64,000 bases of DNA, from positions 558,001 through 622,000 of the forward strand of contig NZ_JABRWQ010000001.1 in assembly GCF_013249065.1 (NCBI RefSeq), written 5' to 3'. This document shows, piece by piece, positions 33,501-43,552 of this stretch (position 1 is its first letter; every line of letters starts with the position of its first letter). Position numbers and translations under genes: made by a program. Source of the stretch: Winogradskyella litoriviva. GTDB taxonomy: Bacteria; Bacteroidota; Bacteroidia; Flavobacteriales; Flavobacteriaceae. Under the pieces are notes generated by a model, which saw nothing but the letters and a program-made list of their open reading frames with translations, was not told the origin of the DNA and did not search any database.

Positions 33501-34640
33501 ATGAAATTCATTAAAAAACTATTAAAATGGCTCATCGGAATTATTGGTGCGCTTGTTATAGCCTCTTATATTTTTGATTACGATTACATTTTAAAAGGAA
33601 TACGTGTTGTTTACTTTACAGGCCATACCACAGCTTATATAGATGACTATCCGCATTTTGAAAATGATACTATTAAAAAAGGAAGCACTACAGATAAATG
33701 GCCATTACATAAAAATTACAATTCTGTAAATGCTACACAAAGATTAGCTGATACAAACAAAGAACTTGGCACTATTGCCTATCTTATCATTAAAAATGAT
33801 AGTATTTATTATGAAAACTATGCAGAAAATTATAGTGTAGATTCTAAAACCAATTCGTTTTCAATGGCTAAAAGTATAACAACGTCATTACTTGGTAAAG
33901 CTATAATGGATGGTTATATAAAGAGTTTAGACCAACCTATCAGTGATTTTTATCCGCAATATAAAGGCACTAAAACTACAGTTGGCGACTTGTCATCCAT
34001 GGCATCTGGTTTAGATTGGGTAGAATCTTATACAAGTCCTTTCTCCATAACTGCTAGAGCAAATTATGATGATGATTTAGCCGAAACTATTTTAAATCAG
34101 AAAGTCATAAAAACACCAGGTAAAGATTTTGAATATTTAAGTGGCAGCACACAACTGCTTGGTATGGTTATTAAAAAAGCTACCGGAAAACAATTAGCAG
34201 ATTATCTTTCTGAAAGTTTCTGGCAACCACTAGGAGCAAAAAGTGATGCCTTGTGGCAATTAGATGATGACAAAAACAAACTAGCAAAAGCCTTTTGTTG
34301 TATTTCTAGTAATGCACGCGATTTTGCACGTTTTGGAAAACTCTATAAAGACCATGGAAAATGGAATGGTAAACAAATACTAGATTCAACGTTTGTAAAC
34401 ACGGCAACCCAATCTAGATTTAGCGGTCAACCTTATGGCTACGGATTTTGGATAAGTGATTACAATGGAAAGCACACATTTGCAATGCGTGGCATTTTAG
34501 GGCAATATGTAATTGTGATTCCTGAAGATAATTTAATCATTGTTAGATTAGGACATCACAGAAGTACTGAAACGTTAAATTCCTTTCCTTTAGATTTTTA
34601 TGTTTATATTGATGAAGCTTATGAGATGATGGGAGAATAA
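33501..34640 (+). CDS. Serine hydrolase of the class C beta-lactamase family
   Basis: A 379-residue protein with an N-terminal membrane anchor (about 7-25). It has the SxxK nucleophile motif SMAKS (Ser121, Lys124), a YLSGST segment in the place of the YxN motif, and a C-terminal AMRGILGQYVIVIPE region in the place of KTG. Members act as esterases, DD-peptidases or beta-lactamases; this one is membrane-anchored with the catalytic domain probably periplasmic. It follows the DUF4442 gene by 25 bases. The substrate cannot be told from sequence. Confidence 0.87.
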   Translation: MKFIKKLLKWLIGIIGALVIASYIFDYDYILKGIRVVYFTGHTTAYIDDYPHFENDTIKKGSTTDKWPLHKNYNSVNATQRLADTNKELGTIAYLIIKNDSIYYENYAENYSVDSKTNSFSMAKSITTSLLGKAIMDGYIKSLDQPISDFYPQYKGTKTTVGDLSSMASGLDWVESYTSPFSITARANYDDDLAETILNQKVIKTPGKDFEYLSGSTQLLGMVIKKATGKQLADYLSESFWQPLGAKSDALWQLDDDKNKLAKAFCCISSNARDFARFGKLYKDHGKWNGKQILDSTFVNTATQSRFSGQPYGYGFWISDYNGKHTFAMRGILGQYVIVIPEDNLIIVRLGHHRSTETLNSFPLDFYVYIDEAYEMMGE

Positions 34641-34649
34641 TTTTAAAAT

Positions 34650-35129
34650 TTGGATAAATTAATAACAAAACAGCATCTACTTTTTTTAGTAATAGGAGGC
34701 TTTAGCATTCTATTAACTGCTGAATTCGCATTCTTTTTAGGTCACATTACACATCAATTATTTATTATAACCAATCAAAATCCACTGTATACAATAATAG
34801 CTAAGGAAATTGTTCAATTAATAGTATTTATTATTTCCGTTTTTATCATTTTAAAACTAATTACAAAACAAAAAGTACTCAATCAAAAACATCTCAAAAG
34901 GCAAATAATTTGGCTCATTGCTATTTATTTTATAATTCAAATTTTACAAGTTCTTTATAATTTATATGGTATTTCCGCTTTTGAAGGTTATAATGATAAA
35001 ATAAAAAGTTATAGTGAATTTATAAAAGAAAACTATCTCATATTAATTAGTTCATCTATTGTATATTATCTGCAATTAATATTTTTTGCCTTTATTATAA
35101 TAAATTATTCTATTAAAGATGATAAATAA
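34650..35129 (+). CDS. Four-helix membrane protein, unknown
   Basis: A 159-residue, very hydrophobic protein with four predicted membrane segments (about 10-30, 47-67, 85-105, 130-152). The only start that fits is TTG at 34650. It begins 9 bases after the serine hydrolase stop and overlaps the exonuclease start by 11 bases, so it is probably translated as part of the operon. No family recognised. Confidence 0.65.
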   Translation: MDKLITKQHLLFLVIGGFSILLTAEFAFFLGHITHQLFIITNQNPLYTIIAKEIVQLIVFIISVFIILKLITKQKVLNQKHLKRQIIWLIAIYFIIQILQVLYNLYGISAFEGYNDKIKSYSEFIKENYLILISSSIVYYLQLIFFAFIIINYSIKDDK

Positions 35130-35832
35130 ACTCAACCTAGAGAACATTCTATTCTTAGATATAGAAACCGTTCCGGAAACAGAAAACTTCTCTGACTTAG
35201 ATAAAACCAAACAAGACCTTTGGGATGCAAAATCGCGTTACCAGCGCAAAGAAGAGTTTACAGCTGAAGAGTTTTACGACAGAGCAGGTATTTGGGCCGA
35301 GTTTGGAAAAATAGTTTGTATTTCTGTTGGATATTTTAAAATGGCAGGCGAATCTCGAAATTTTAGAGTAACGTCTTTTTATGGTGATGAAATTAAAATT
35401 TTAAAAGATTTTAAAAACCTATTGATTTCGCATTTCAGTTCTAATAAACATTTGCTTTGTGCACATAACGGTAAAGAATTCGATTTTCCGTACATAGCCA
35501 GAAGAATGATTATACATAATATAGAATTACCATACAAACTAAATCTCTTCGGGAAAAAACCATGGGAAGTACCTCATCTTGATACTTTAGAATTGTGGAA
35601 ATTTGGGGATTACAAAACTTATACATCATTAAAATTATTAACTAATGTTTTAGGGATTCCGTCTCCAAAAGATGATATAGATGGTAGCGAAGTTTACCGT
35701 GTTTACTACAAAGAAAAGGAGATTGACAGAATTATTATCTACTGCGAAAAAGACACAATTGCCGTCGCACAGATTTTCTTAAGATTACGAGGAGACGAAT
35801 TACTTCATGAAGATGAAATAAAACATATATAA
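35119..35832 (+). CDS. PolB-like 3'-5' exonuclease (DEDD superfamily)
   Basis: A 237-residue nuclease of the ribonuclease-H-like DEDD type. Exo I is FLDIETVPE (Asp14, Glu16), Exo II lies in CAHNGKEFDFPYIARRM (Asp in EFDFP), and Exo III is YCEKDTIAVAQIFLRL (Asp in EKD, with preceding Tyr). These match the predicted 3'-5' exonuclease related to DNA polymerase B, found as a stand-alone protein in Bacteroidota. It probably trims single-stranded DNA or RNA ends. It ends the 31.4-35.8 kb run at a strong terminator. Confidence 0.88.
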   Translation: MINKLNLENILFLDIETVPETENFSDLDKTKQDLWDAKSRYQRKEEFTAEEFYDRAGIWAEFGKIVCISVGYFKMAGESRNFRVTSFYGDEIKILKDFKNLLISHFSSNKHLLCAHNGKEFDFPYIARRMIIHNIELPYKLNLFGKKPWEVPHLDTLELWKFGDYKTYTSLKLLTNVLGIPSPKDDIDGSEVYRVYYKEKEIDRIIIYCEKDTIAVAQIFLRLRGDELLHEDEIKHI

Positions 35833-35833
35833 A

Positions 35834-35863
35834 AAAAGTCCTGATTTAAAATCAGGACTTTTT
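35834..35863. terminator. Bidirectional terminator
   Basis: AAAAAGTCCTGATTT and AAATCAGGACTTTTT pair almost perfectly, flanked by A and T runs. It serves the exonuclease operon and the convergent subtilase gene. Confidence 0.9.
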
Positions 35864-35891
35864 CATTACTAACTACAATACTAAGGACCAT

Positions 35892-38800
35892 TTATTCCTT
35901 AATAAAACGTTTTAATTGTTTCTTTTCTCCAATATTCAATTGTAAGATATAAACTCCATTTTCAAATTTTGATACGTCAATTGTAGAAGTGTAACGTCCT
36001 TTTGCTACAATTTGTCCTAACATATTTAATATTTCAAAGGTTTGCGCTTCATACCCAACTAAATCAACAATAAGTGTTTCTTTAACAGGGTTTGGGTGTA
36101 CTTTGAAATATTGACCAGGATTTTCTGCAATTACACTAGCATTTAATCCGAAATTTGAACTAGAACTTCCTAAACAGAAATTAGTAGTCTCAGAACTTGT
36201 AAACGAACCGCCTGAAGCTAATAAAACTCCTGTATCAGAATTTGTTAACGAATACGAGCCATTTCCGTAAGAACAGCATATACCATCACCATAAGTGTCT
36301 GTAATTACAAAATCATAACAACCATCATCTAAACAACCAACATCAATAGTTAATGTGGACCCATCAGCTTGAGAACCGTAAGTTCCACCTGAAGCCACTG
36401 TACTACCAGAAGCATTAACAACACTCCATGCAGTTTCTTCTGGATAATTATCAAAAGTAATAGATAATGAAACATCAGAACAAGTTGGACCAGATCCACC
36501 ACCTGTAGATAAACTTACAGCATCTACAGCCATATCACCTTGCCAAGTTGTGCCTGTAATACCATTAAAACGTAATTGAACCGAACTACCAACATAAGCT
36601 GCTAAATTAACACTAGCTGTTAACCAAGAATTCCCTTGATTTCCAGATGCGCTCCAAATGCTTGTCCAAGATGTACCATTATCATCACTCAATTCTAACG
36701 CTAAACTTCCCATTGAAGAAGCTCCATACATATGATATTTAAACTCAAATGTAGCCTGAGAAGCACTACTCAAATCGTAACAAGGCGAATTTAATATCGC
36801 TCTTTTTGTTGAATAATTTGGTGAAGAAGATTCCATATAAATATAATAAGAACCTAAATCTGCACTAGAAGGACCAGTATTGCTAGATGGTGTTGTTCCG
36901 CTTCTTGTTGCCCAATTAAAATCATCACCTGTTGCTTGTGTCCATGCGCCAAATGTGTTTTCAAAACTTTCAGAATAAGGGAATGAAGAAATACCACTTG
37001 TACAACCACTTCCTGTAGCAGGTTCTGTAACTATAATAGATCTTGTTCTTTGTGTTGCTTCATTTCCTGCTGCATCACTAACGTTATAATACCTTGTATA
37101 TGTTCCTGCTAAATTTGTATTTACTGTACCTGTGATTACAATACTAGATGTTAAGTTACCATCTACATTATCCGTTGCAGTTGCACCTAATTCATTATAA
37201 GTATCTCCAACTTCTAAATTAATTGTAGAAGCTCCTGTTAATGTAATAACTGGAGCGGTTGTGTCTGCTGGCTGAGTTACAATGATAGTTCTTGTTACTT
37301 GCGCAGCTGCATTTCCTGCTGCATCGCTTACATTATAAAACTTGGTGTAAGTACCAGCAGAAGTTGTATTTACTGTTCCTGTAATTACAATACTAGACGT
37401 TAAATTGCCATCTATATTATCTGTCGCTGTTGCACCTAACTCATTGTAAGTATCACCAACTTCTAAATTAATTGTAGAAGCTCCTGTTAATGTAATAACT
37501 GGTGCAGTTGTGTCTGGTGTACCAGCAGAAAGGTTTACAGTGTAATCTTCAACTTCACCATAAGTAAACGATTGACATTCAGTTGGTACAGCATTATAAC
37601 TCATTGAAACTCGCATTCTAGTATTTCCGATATAAGTTCCCGATGGAATTAAAAAACTACCACTAACTGGTGTTGTCTGCGTTGCCGCTTGCGACCAAAC
37701 CTGTTCTCCTGAATCTGAAAAATCGCCATCGTGATTATAATCTATCCAAACAGAATAGCCTTCTGCATACACGGTTCCTGTCCAAGTAGGCGTTATTGTA
37801 ATAGAATAACTCTGACCTTGACTTAATGCTGTTGACAGATTAGTGAAATCTGAATAAAACTGAGCACCAGATGTATTATCTATAGTACCTAATTGTACAC
37901 GACTAATATATTCATCGTTAACATTACTACTTGTAGATGTACAATAATTTAATTGTACTTCGGTTGTTGTAAAACTTGCAGAACTTGTGTAAGACGACGT
38001 TGAATTATCGGCACAGATACTTCTCACTTGTACTTCATAAGCTGTTTCAGGCGACAAACCTGACAACGACGTTGATGCCGAAGAAACCGAAGATGTTGTC
38101 CATGTTGAAGTTCCTGTTTCGCGATATCTAAAATCATATGATGCTCCTGGTACGGCATCCCAAGAAACTGTCGCTGTGGATGACCCAAAACCATCAATAG
38201 ATAATCCCGTTGGTGTGGTTGCACTACAAACTATTGGTGTACCAGATAAACCTGTTACAATTAATGAGTAGTTTTGGCTTCCTCCAGTTAATGAACCTTT
38301 GTGAGTAATAGTAATTGTATAAGTTCCGGTAGCATTAGCCACATCTACTCTTTCATAAGGATCTTTTGAGTTATCACCTTGTCCATTAGTAGAAACTCCT
38401 GTTAAACGCCAAGGACTATACGTTGTTCCTCCTTGAGTTACTCTAATATCTAAATCATTAACTAAGACAGCTGAATTAGAATTAGCTGTAGTTGTAGCAG
38501 TACCAGCTCTATCTGTCCAAGAAATGGATGCGTATAAATCATTAATACCATCAGAATCAACCGTAATTTGGTACGATTGTCCATTGGTTAATGTTAATTC
38601 CTCTATTTTAGATTCATTTCCATTATTAGTAATAGCTTCAGCAGCACTTTTTGTATTCATTAATCCCCAACCATAAATAGCATCTGGTCCCGTAGATCCA
38701 ACATCATCAGCTGTGTGAAGTGCTAAACCTTTTAAAGTGGAAGCTCTTAAATAACTTCCATTAACATTATTAGCATGTTGTTGTAATAATAATAAAGAAC

Positions 38801-39890
38801 CAGCCACATTAGGCGATGCCATAGAGGTACCTGTAATACTATTGTAAGCTGTATCACTAGACTCATATGTAGAATATACCGCAGTACCATTACCTGTAAT
38901 ATCTGGCTTAATTCTATAATCATCAGTTGGTCCTTCACTACTACTGCTATTAATAGTAACACTAACTAAGTTTCCATTAGAATCAATATTAGCGTCATTT
39001 GCATTAGCAACAACCATATTATTTTTTGCTGTAGCATGGCCCGAAAGTTTATCATAAGAAGCATTTCCGTCTAAAGGAGCACCATTTGCAGAATTATCAG
39101 ATCCATCATTACCAGCAGCCACTACCATTAAATAGTAAGGTGCATTAAACATAATTTCATCCCAATCTCTAGAATCGGTAATATAACCTCCAAAATAATA
39201 GTCTGGTAATTGCGGTTGACCTAGTGAATTTCTAGCTGCATACCCATAAGAGTGATTAGAAATTAGCATTCCATTTCCTGCTGCACTTGTTGCTTCAGAA
39301 ATATCATTATTCCATTCGTAACCAACGGCACTTGCTTGAGGAGCCATTCCTTTAGCATTAGCAACAACACCAGATGCAATAATAGTACCTGTAACGTGTG
39401 CTGAATGATAATTTAATGTTGTGGTACCATCACCAATAGAAAATCTATTGTTACCTCCTGCGCCATCGTACTCTTGGTGAGACGCACGAGCTAAACCACC
39501 ATCCCAAACATGAGCTATCATATTCTGGCCATCTAAATTTAAGCCTAATGAACCTCCAGAATTTAAATGATTGGTTCTTGTTGATTCTGCCGCAGCCACA
39601 TTAAACGTGGTATAATAGATTGGTTTCCCTTCTGTAGAAATCTTTTGAAGCTCTAAATATGAATTATCAGTCTTAATAATTAATGGCCAACCTTTTAATA
39701 ATGCCATTTGTGTGGCTTTTGCCTTTTCGGCTTTTGCTTGTTCATTAAATTTTACACTTAAATCTTGAATTACTTTTAAATCATAACGACTAATAATCTC
39801 CTCTTTTTGAAGGTTTGTTTGCGAAAATGCTGGTAGAATACACAACAGAAACAACATTAAGCAAACACCATGAAAATAGTTTTTTCTCAT
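35892..39890 (-). CDS. T9SS-exported subtilisin-like peptidase (S8)
   Basis: A 1332-residue multidomain exoenzyme. Domains in order: signal peptide (1-23); S8 peptidase (about 115-420) with catalytic Asp130, His165 and Ser356 (GTSMASPNVAGS); a P-like domain; fibronectin type III (about 558-645); GEVED domain (about 660-790, ending YGEVEDYTV); two almost identical DUF5011 domains (about 795-960); a MAM-like adhesion region; and a C-terminal T9SS type A sorting domain (HPNPVKETLIVDL to IKE). It is secreted through type IX secretion and degrades external protein. No neighbouring operon. Confidence 0.92.
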   Translation of the reverse strand: MRKNYFHGVCLMLFLLCILPAFSQTNLQKEEIISRYDLKVIQDLSVKFNEQAKAEKAKATQMALLKGWPLIIKTDNSYLELQKISTEGKPIYYTTFNVAAAESTRTNHLNSGGSLGLNLDGQNMIAHVWDGGLARASHQEYDGAGGNNRFSIGDGTTTLNYHSAHVTGTIIASGVVANAKGMAPQASAVGYEWNNDISEATSAAGNGMLISNHSYGYAARNSLGQPQLPDYYFGGYITDSRDWDEIMFNAPYYLMVVAAGNDGSDNSANGAPLDGNASYDKLSGHATAKNNMVVANANDANIDSNGNLVSVTINSSSSEGPTDDYRIKPDITGNGTAVYSTYESSDTAYNSITGTSMASPNVAGSLLLLQQHANNVNGSYLRASTLKGLALHTADDVGSTGPDAIYGWGLMNTKSAAEAITNNGNESKIEELTLTNGQSYQITVDSDGINDLYASISWTDRAGTATTTANSNSAVLVNDLDIRVTQGGTTYSPWRLTGVSTNGQGDNSKDPYERVDVANATGTYTITITHKGSLTGGSQNYSLIVTGLSGTPIVCSATTPTGLSIDGFGSSTATVSWDAVPGASYDFRYRETGTSTWTTSSVSSASTSLSGLSPETAYEVQVRSICADNSTSSYTSSASFTTTEVQLNYCTSTSSNVNDEYISRVQLGTIDNTSGAQFYSDFTNLSTALSQGQSYSITITPTWTGTVYAEGYSVWIDYNHDGDFSDSGEQVWSQAATQTTPVSGSFLIPSGTYIGNTRMRVSMSYNAVPTECQSFTYGEVEDYTVNLSAGTPDTTAPVITLTGASTINLEVGDTYNELGATATDNIDGNLTSSIVITGTVNTTSAGTYTKFYNVSDAAGNAAAQVTRTIIVTQPADTTAPVITLTGASTINLEVGDTYNELGATATDNVDGNLTSSIVITGTVNTNLAGTYTRYYNVSDAAGNEATQRTRSIIVTEPATGSGCTSGISSFPYSESFENTFGAWTQATGDDFNWATRSGTTPSSNTGPSSADLGSYYIYMESSSPNYSTKRAILNSPCYDLSSASQATFEFKYHMYGASSMGSLALELSDDNGTSWTSIWSASGNQGNSWLTASVNLAAYVGSSVQLRFNGITGTTWQGDMAVDAVSLSTGGGSGPTCSDVSLSITFDNYPEETAWSVVNASGSTVASGGTYGSQADGSTLTIDVGCLDDGCYDFVITDTYGDGICCSYGNGSYSLTNSDTGVLLASGGSFTSSETTNFCLGSSSSNFGLNASVIAENPGQYFKVHPNPVKETLIVDLVGYEAQTFEILNMLGQIVAKGRYTSTIDVSKFENGVYILQLNIGEKKQLKRFIKE
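37017..37514 (-). repeat. Tandem 249-bp repeat encoding two DUF5011 domains
   Basis: Two 83-codon units (about 37266-37514 and 37017-37265) start with DTTAPVITLTGASTINLEVG and differ at few positions. The near identity suggests recent duplication or ongoing gene conversion within the subtilase gene. Confidence 0.8.
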
Positions 39891-39960
39891 ACTAATTATT
39901 GTTTTTTTAAGTTAATTTTTATTAATTATTCACTGAAATTATTAAAATAATGTTAATAAA

Positions 39961-39974
39961 CGAAAACGTTTTCG
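39961..39974. promoter_or_regulatory. 14-bp palindrome resembling a LacI-family operator
   Basis: CGAAAACGTTTTCG is a perfect palindrome with the central CG typical of LacI/GalR operators. It lies 71 bases before the subtilase start (minus) and 73 bases before the ABC gene (plus). No LacI-type gene is in the window. Confidence 0.4.
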
Positions 39975-40046
39975 ACTAAATACAGTAAAGTTTTTAGAGT
40001 TACGGTTTTACCACAGCACTATTGAAGAAATTGATTACATTTACCT

Positions 40047-41738
40047 ATGGCAAATGAAAAATTACTCTCTGTTGATACGTTAAATATTTCTTTTTTTAAG
40101 GATAAAAAAGAGAAGCAGATTATTAAGAATATTTCATTTAATATTCAACCCAATGAGATTGTTGCCGTTGTAGGAGAATCTGGTTCTGGTAAATCTATTT
40201 CATCATTAGCTTTAATGGGTTTATTGCCAAAACAGATTTCTAAAATTACTTCTGGTTCTATTTTATTTGAAGACAAGGACTTAGTTAATTATTCTGAAAA
40301 AGAATTTCAAACCTTGAGAGGAAAAGACATTGCAATGATTTTTCAAGAACCAATGAGTTCTTTAAATCCATCGATGCGCTGTGGTAGACAAGTTGAAGAA
40401 ATCTTAAAACAACATTTTAAACTATCAACTTCAGAAATTAAACTAGAAGTTCTAAACTTATTTGAAAGAGTAAAACTCCCTAACCCAGAACGTATTTATA
40501 AAGCCTATCCTCATGAAATTTCAGGTGGACAAAAACAACGTGTAATGATTGCCATGGCAATTGCGTGTAAACCAAAATTACTAATCGCAGACGAGCCAAC
40601 AACAGCTTTAGATGTTACTGTACAAAAAGAAATTTTAGAATTATTACAAACCATACAAGCAGAAACCAAAATGAGTGTGCTTTTTATTTCGCACGATTTA
40701 TCTTTAGTTTCTGAATTAGCCAACAGAGTTTTGGTTATGTACAAAGGAGAAATTGTAGAACAAGGTACAACTGATGTTATTTTTAATGCAGCAAAACATA
40801 ATTATACCAAAGCCTTAATTGGTGCTAGACCTTCAACTGAATACCGTTTAAAAAAATTACCAACTATTTCAGATTTTATGAATAATAGTACAAATACATC
40901 TATTATCACTAAAGCTGAGCGCAAAATAAATCATGAAAAGCTCTATAACCAAACACCCCTTTTAGAGCTTATTGATGTAGAAAAAACATACTTATCTAAA
41001 ACTGGTTGGTTTTCTAAAGATTTAAACTTTAATGCCGTTGATGGTGTTAGCTTTAAAGTTTATCCTGGTGAAACCTTAGGATTAGTAGGTGAATCTGGTT
41101 GCGGAAAATCTACTTTAGGAAACGCAATTTTACAACTAGACAAAGCTACTTCTGGTAAAATTATATACAAAGGAAATGATATCACTAAGTTGAAATCTTC
41201 TCAAATGCGAAGCTTAAGAAAAGAGATTCAAATCATATTTCAAGACCCTTTTGCTTCTTTAAACCCTCGATTAACGGTTGGTAATGCCATTTTAGAACCC
41301 ATGAAAGTCCACAATATTGGCTCTTCAAATAATACAAGAAAAGAAAAAGTATTAGACATATTAGAGAAAGTAGGATTAGATGCTTCAGCTTTTAATCGTT
41401 ATCCACATGAATTTTCTGGAGGACAACGTCAGCGTATTGGTATTGCAAGAACAATAGCCTTAGAACCACAGCTTATAGTTTGTGACGAATCTGTTTCTGC
41501 ACTGGACATTTCTGTACAAGCACAAGTTTTAAACTTATTAAATGATTTAAAAGCACAATTTGGATTTACCTATATATTTATTTCGCACGACTTAGCCGTT
41601 GTAAAATATATGGCAGATCAACTGCTAGTAATGAATGAAGGAAAGATTGAAGAAATTGGCGATGCAGACCATATTTATGCATCACCCAAAGAAGCTTACA
41701 CAAAAAAGTTAATTCATGCTATTCCAAAAGGATTATAG
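40047..41738 (+). CDS. Double-ATPase ABC transporter subunit (oligopeptide type)
   Basis: A 563-residue protein with two ABC ATPase domains. The first has Walker A GESGSGKS (about 43-50), signature ISGGQKQR and Walker B LLIADEPT. The second has GESGCGKS (about 348-355), signature FSGGQRQR and LIVCDESVSALD. The layout equals DppD-DppF fused in one chain (YejF/GsiA-like), so it powers import of peptides or similar solutes. No permease or binding-protein genes lie next to it. A TACATTTA promoter-like motif ends only 3 bases before the ATG, so the mRNA may have almost no leader. Confidence 0.9.
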   Translation: MANEKLLSVDTLNISFFKDKKEKQIIKNISFNIQPNEIVAVVGESGSGKSISSLALMGLLPKQISKITSGSILFEDKDLVNYSEKEFQTLRGKDIAMIFQEPMSSLNPSMRCGRQVEEILKQHFKLSTSEIKLEVLNLFERVKLPNPERIYKAYPHEISGGQKQRVMIAMAIACKPKLLIADEPTTALDVTVQKEILELLQTIQAETKMSVLFISHDLSLVSELANRVLVMYKGEIVEQGTTDVIFNAAKHNYTKALIGARPSTEYRLKKLPTISDFMNNSTNTSIITKAERKINHEKLYNQTPLLELIDVEKTYLSKTGWFSKDLNFNAVDGVSFKVYPGETLGLVGESGCGKSTLGNAILQLDKATSGKIIYKGNDITKLKSSQMRSLRKEIQIIFQDPFASLNPRLTVGNAILEPMKVHNIGSSNNTRKEKVLDILEKVGLDASAFNRYPHEFSGGQRQRIGIARTIALEPQLIVCDESVSALDISVQAQVLNLLNDLKAQFGFTYIFISHDLAVVKYMADQLLVMNEGKIEEIGDADHIYASPKEAYTKKLIHAIPKGL

Positions 41739-41858
41739 CATGAATACTTTTTTGGCTAACTTTAAAACATTTGAGACTAATTCAAAAGTGTTTTCTAAAA
41801 TTGAAAATTCTTCATCTTCATTAAAAGTAGGTTCTGGTAGATTTGGTTTTGATTTCAT
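41733..41858 (-). CDS. Possible 41-aa acidic/helical protein
   Basis: ATG-started frame on the minus strand: MKSKPNLPEPTFNEDEEF, then a helix (ILENTFELVSNVLKLAKKV) and FML. Composition looks coding, and the stop overlaps the end of the convergent ABC gene by 6 bases. No promoter motif or family recognised, so support is limited. Confidence 0.4.
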   Translation of the reverse strand: MKSKPNLPEPTFNEDEEFSILENTFELVSNVLKLAKKVFML

Positions 41859-42046
41859 AAGCAGTAATTCATGGTAGATTTGGGGCAAAAAGGTAAATTA
41901 AGTTTATGGTAAATCAGGTTAATATTATTCGTTTTATTTGGGACTGCAATATGTAACAATTTCTACATTTATCTGCTTAAATACATTATTAATCGATGAA
42001 ATACATATATTTTTAACATTTTATTCCTTGCGCAGAGAAATTACGT
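41859..42046. other. Gene-free spacer
   Basis: Between the 41-aa frame and the terminator nothing is recognised on either strand; AT-rich, no clear frame. Confidence 0.4.
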
Positions 42047-42085
42047 ACAAAAAAGTCGCTAAAATTAGCGACTTGTATTTTTTTT
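42047..42085. terminator. Bidirectional terminator
   Basis: AAGTCGCTAA-AA-TTAGCGACTT flanked by A and T runs; it ends the CoA-transferase operon on the minus strand. Confidence 0.9.
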
Positions 42086-42101
42086 AAAAAAAGCAATTAA
42101 T

Positions 42102-42755
42102 CTAAATCTTCATTTCAGGAATATCTCCATCAATAATTAATTCACCTTCGGTAGCATTTTTAATAGCTTCTACAGATACACCAGGTGCACGTTCTAAAAG
42201 CTTAAATCCCTTAGGTGTAACTTCTAAAACTGCCATATTAGTTACAATTTTCTTTACACAAGCAACTCCTGTTAAAGGTAAAGAGCATTTTTTCAACAAC
42301 TTAGAAGCTCCCGCTCTATTGGTATGCATCATAGCTACAATAATATTCTCTGCACTTGCTACTAAATCCATTGCGCCACCCATTCCTTTAACCATTTTTC
42401 CAGGGATTTTCCAATTAGCTATATCTCCATTTTCTGAGACTTCCATTGCTCCTAGTATTGTTAAATCAACATGTTTTCCTCTAATCATAGAAAAACTCAT
42501 AGCTGAATCAAAAAATGATGCGCCTGGCAATGTTGTTATCGTTTGTTTTCCTGCATTAATAATATCAGCATCTTCATCTCCTTCAAAAGGAAATGGTCCC
42601 ATACCTAAAACGCCATTTTCACTTTGAAATTCAACTTCAATGTCATCTCTTACAAAATTGGCTACCAAAGTTGGTATTCCTATCCCTAAATTAACATAGT
42701 AACCGTCTTTTACTTCTTGCGCGATACGTTTCGCTATTCCGTTTTTATCTAACAT
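42102..42755 (-). CDS. scoB: 3-oxoacid CoA-transferase subunit B
   Basis: A 217-residue beta subunit. The catalytic glutamate lies in EFQSENGVLG (Glu46), which forms the glutamyl-CoA thioester; GIGIPTLVANF and GAMEVSENGDIANWKIPGKMVKGMGGAMDLV are typical. With ScoA it moves CoA from succinyl-CoA to acetoacetate, allowing ketone-body or amino-acid carbon use. It begins 2 bases after the scoA stop and ends at a terminator. Confidence 0.92.
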   Translation of the reverse strand: MLDKNGIAKRIAQEVKDGYYVNLGIGIPTLVANFVRDDIEVEFQSENGVLGMGPFPFEGDEDADIINAGKQTITTLPGASFFDSAMSFSMIRGKHVDLTILGAMEVSENGDIANWKIPGKMVKGMGGAMDLVASAENIIVAMMHTNRAGASKLLKKCSLPLTGVACVKKIVTNMAVLEVTPKGFKLLERAPGVSVEAIKNATEGELIIDGDIPEMKI

Positions 42756-42757
42756 AA

Positions 42758-43459
42758 CTATGCTCTTTTTCTAACTGTTCGTTGTTCTATTCGTTTTTCA
42801 AAATGTGCACCTTTAAAAATACGTTGCACAAATATGCCTGGAATATGAATTTGATTAGGGTCTAATTCTCCAACAGGTACTAATTCTTCAACCTCAACAA
42901 CGGTTACTTTAGCTGCACCACACATATTAGGATTAAAGTTTCTTGCTGTACCTTTAAATATTAAATTTCCGGCAGCATCTCCTTTCCATGCTTTAATAAA
43001 AGCAAAGTCTGCTTTAAATGCATATTCTAATACATGCATTTTACCATCAAATTCTCTTGTTTCTTTTCCCTCTGCGACTTCTGTACCGTAACCAGCTGGT
43101 GTATAAATTGCAGGAAAACCAGCTTGTGCTGCTCTACAACGTTCTGCTAATGTACCTTGAGGAATTAATTCTACATCTAGCTCGCCAGAAAGCATCTGAC
43201 GTTCAAATTCATCGTTTTCACCAACATAAGATGAAACCATTTTCTTAATTTGCTTCTGTTGAAGCAACAACCCTAAACCAAAATCGTCAACGCCTGCATT
43301 ATTAGAGATACAGGTTAATCCTTTTAAATTAAGTTTTACGAGTTGGGCTATCGCGTTTTCTGGAATACCAGACAAACCAAAACCACCAAACATAAAGGTC
43401 ATATTATCAGAAACACCTTTAAGTGCTTCAGTAACATTCTCTACTTTTTTGTTAATCAT
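42758..43459 (-). CDS. scoA: 3-oxoacid CoA-transferase subunit A
   Basis: A 233-residue alpha subunit: [18 protein letters not shown] (glycine-rich CoA-binding start), [15 protein letters not shown], and [32 protein letters not shown] are diagnostic of the family. It forms the heterodimer or tetramer with ScoB, encoded directly downstream. It is separated by 93 bases from the PBP1A gene and is probably a transcription unit of its own with scoB. Confidence 0.92.
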   Translation of the reverse strand: MINKKVENVTEALKGVSDNMTFMFGGFGLSGIPENAIAQLVKLNLKGLTCISNNAGVDDFGLGLLLQQKQIKKMVSSYVGENDEFERQMLSGELDVELIPQGTLAERCRAAQAGFPAIYTPAGYGTEVAEGKETREFDGKMHVLEYAFKADFAFIKAWKGDAAGNLIFKGTARNFNPNMCGAAKVTVVEVEELVPVGELDPNQIHIPGIFVQRIFKGAHFEKRIEQRTVRKRA

Positions 43460-43552
43460 ATTGTTTAAAAATTTAGCTTTTTAAAAATACGAAACTAAGT
43501 ACTTACTTTATAATTTAATGGTATTAAATACAGGTGTGACTATTGATAGATT

